Positions 56,563 through 56,832 of a DNA stretch of 56,832 nucleotides are shown here, piece by piece. The notes beneath the pieces were generated by a model. The model did no database searches and had not been told where the DNA came from. It worked only from the letters and a program-made list of their open reading frames with translations. The first letter of the stretch is position 1, and each line of letters starts with the position of its first letter. The position numbers and the translations under genes were made by a program. Source of the stretch: a virus; IMG/VR virus record IMGVR_UViG_3300008259_004318, positions 1 to 56,832 of that record. The stretch is one strand, 5' to 3'.

Positions 56563-56832
56563 ATGAAAAAACTGTTTTTTATTCTAACACTTCTAATTTC
56601 TTTGGGGGTAAAATCACAATGTAATCAATATTTAATTTACGAAAGTTTTACAAGTACATTAACAACACAAGGAGGTACATGGGGTGTAAATTCCATACTT
56701 GCATCGACTTCACCAACTAGAACCGGTAATTATGCCGCAGGATTTAATGGTACCGGAGATTGGATTAGAACACCACAAATTGCAAATCCTGGGGTTCTTT
56801 CTTTTTGGTATAGAAGAAGTAGTAACTCAACT
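56563..56832 (+). CDS. N-terminal part of a second secreted protein (cut by window end)
   Basis: The first 90 residues are visible. A signal peptide (MKKLFFILTLLISLGVKSQ) is followed by a beta-rich domain (YLIYESFTSTLTTQGGTW, PTRTGNYAAGFNGTGDWIRTP, GVLSFWYRRSS). This start is typical of secreted Flavobacteriia proteins with a jelly-roll module, often ahead of nucleases or T9SS sorting domains. What follows is outside the window. Together with the subtilase it suggests a small module of exported host-like proteins next to the capsid gene. Confidence 0.65.
   Translation, partial: MKKLFFILTLLISLGVKSQCNQYLIYESFTSTLTTQGGTWGVNSILASTSPTRTGNYAAGFNGTGDWIRTPQIANPGVLSFWYRRSSNST

Overview
The window is AT-rich DNA from a large tailed phage with a T4-type head. 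The head block 44832-54684 reads large terminase (gp17-like), portal (gp20-like), prohead protease (gp21-like), acidic core scaffold (gp22-like) and major capsid protein (gp23-like), in T4 order but with extra genes inserted. Several signs point to a Bacteroidota, probably flavobacterial, host: no clear Shine-Dalgarno sequences; TTG-N19/20-TAnnTTTG promoters; a bS21 gene; and two exported proteins at the right end, one with a C-terminus like a type IX secretion (T9SS) sorting domain. No sheath, tube, polymerase or helicase gene is present, so this is only part of the genome.

Layout. (1) 1-5440: a UvrC-like nuclease, a PAP2 phosphatase, a ferritin-like protein, a repeat-bearing membrane protein, and a GH24 lysozyme fused to an SGNH hydrolase. 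(2) 5489-14876: small acidic proteins, then three very large proteins of unknown function (648, 1200 and 769 aa). (3) 15030-30470: fibre and adhesin block with a BppU-like protein, a frameshifted fibre gene, three long fibre proteins (one with about 800 residues of Gly-X-Y repeats rich in Thr and Ser) and two paralogous poly-glycine proteins. (4) 30520-33567: a 1015-residue protein with three glycosyltransferase domains, directly after the fibres. (5) 33447-41613: mostly non-virion genes, including a truncated pyrimidine-dimer glycosylase homologue, a lipoprotein, a compact tmRNA, an M20 peptidase, an exported protein, a ClpC-like unfoldase facing a small UVR-motif protein, and a KTSC protein. 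(6) 41636-54684: packaging and head genes with an antisense bS21 gene. (7) 54897-56832: a secreted subtilase, a micro-ORF and a second exported protein cut by the window edge.

Three themes tie the genes together. First, at least eight otherwise unrelated proteins begin with a similar short amphipathic N-terminus ending in (I/L/V)-x-E, the cleavage motif of T4-type prohead proteases. This suggests a capsid-targeting tag and a head filled with cargo, including an enzyme. Second, two promoter-like patterns split the genes: TATTTAT before virion and tagged genes, at 4-6 or 13-15 nt from the start codon, and TTG-N19/20-TAnnTTTG before tmRNA, clp, peptidase, uvrC-like and exported genes. Third, the phage carries several parts that could act on host translation and proteolysis: tmRNA, bS21, a ClpC-like unfoldase keeping the VGF loop that docks ClpP, and a UVR adaptor candidate.

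Functional calls rest on reading motifs by eye. No database search or structure prediction was run.
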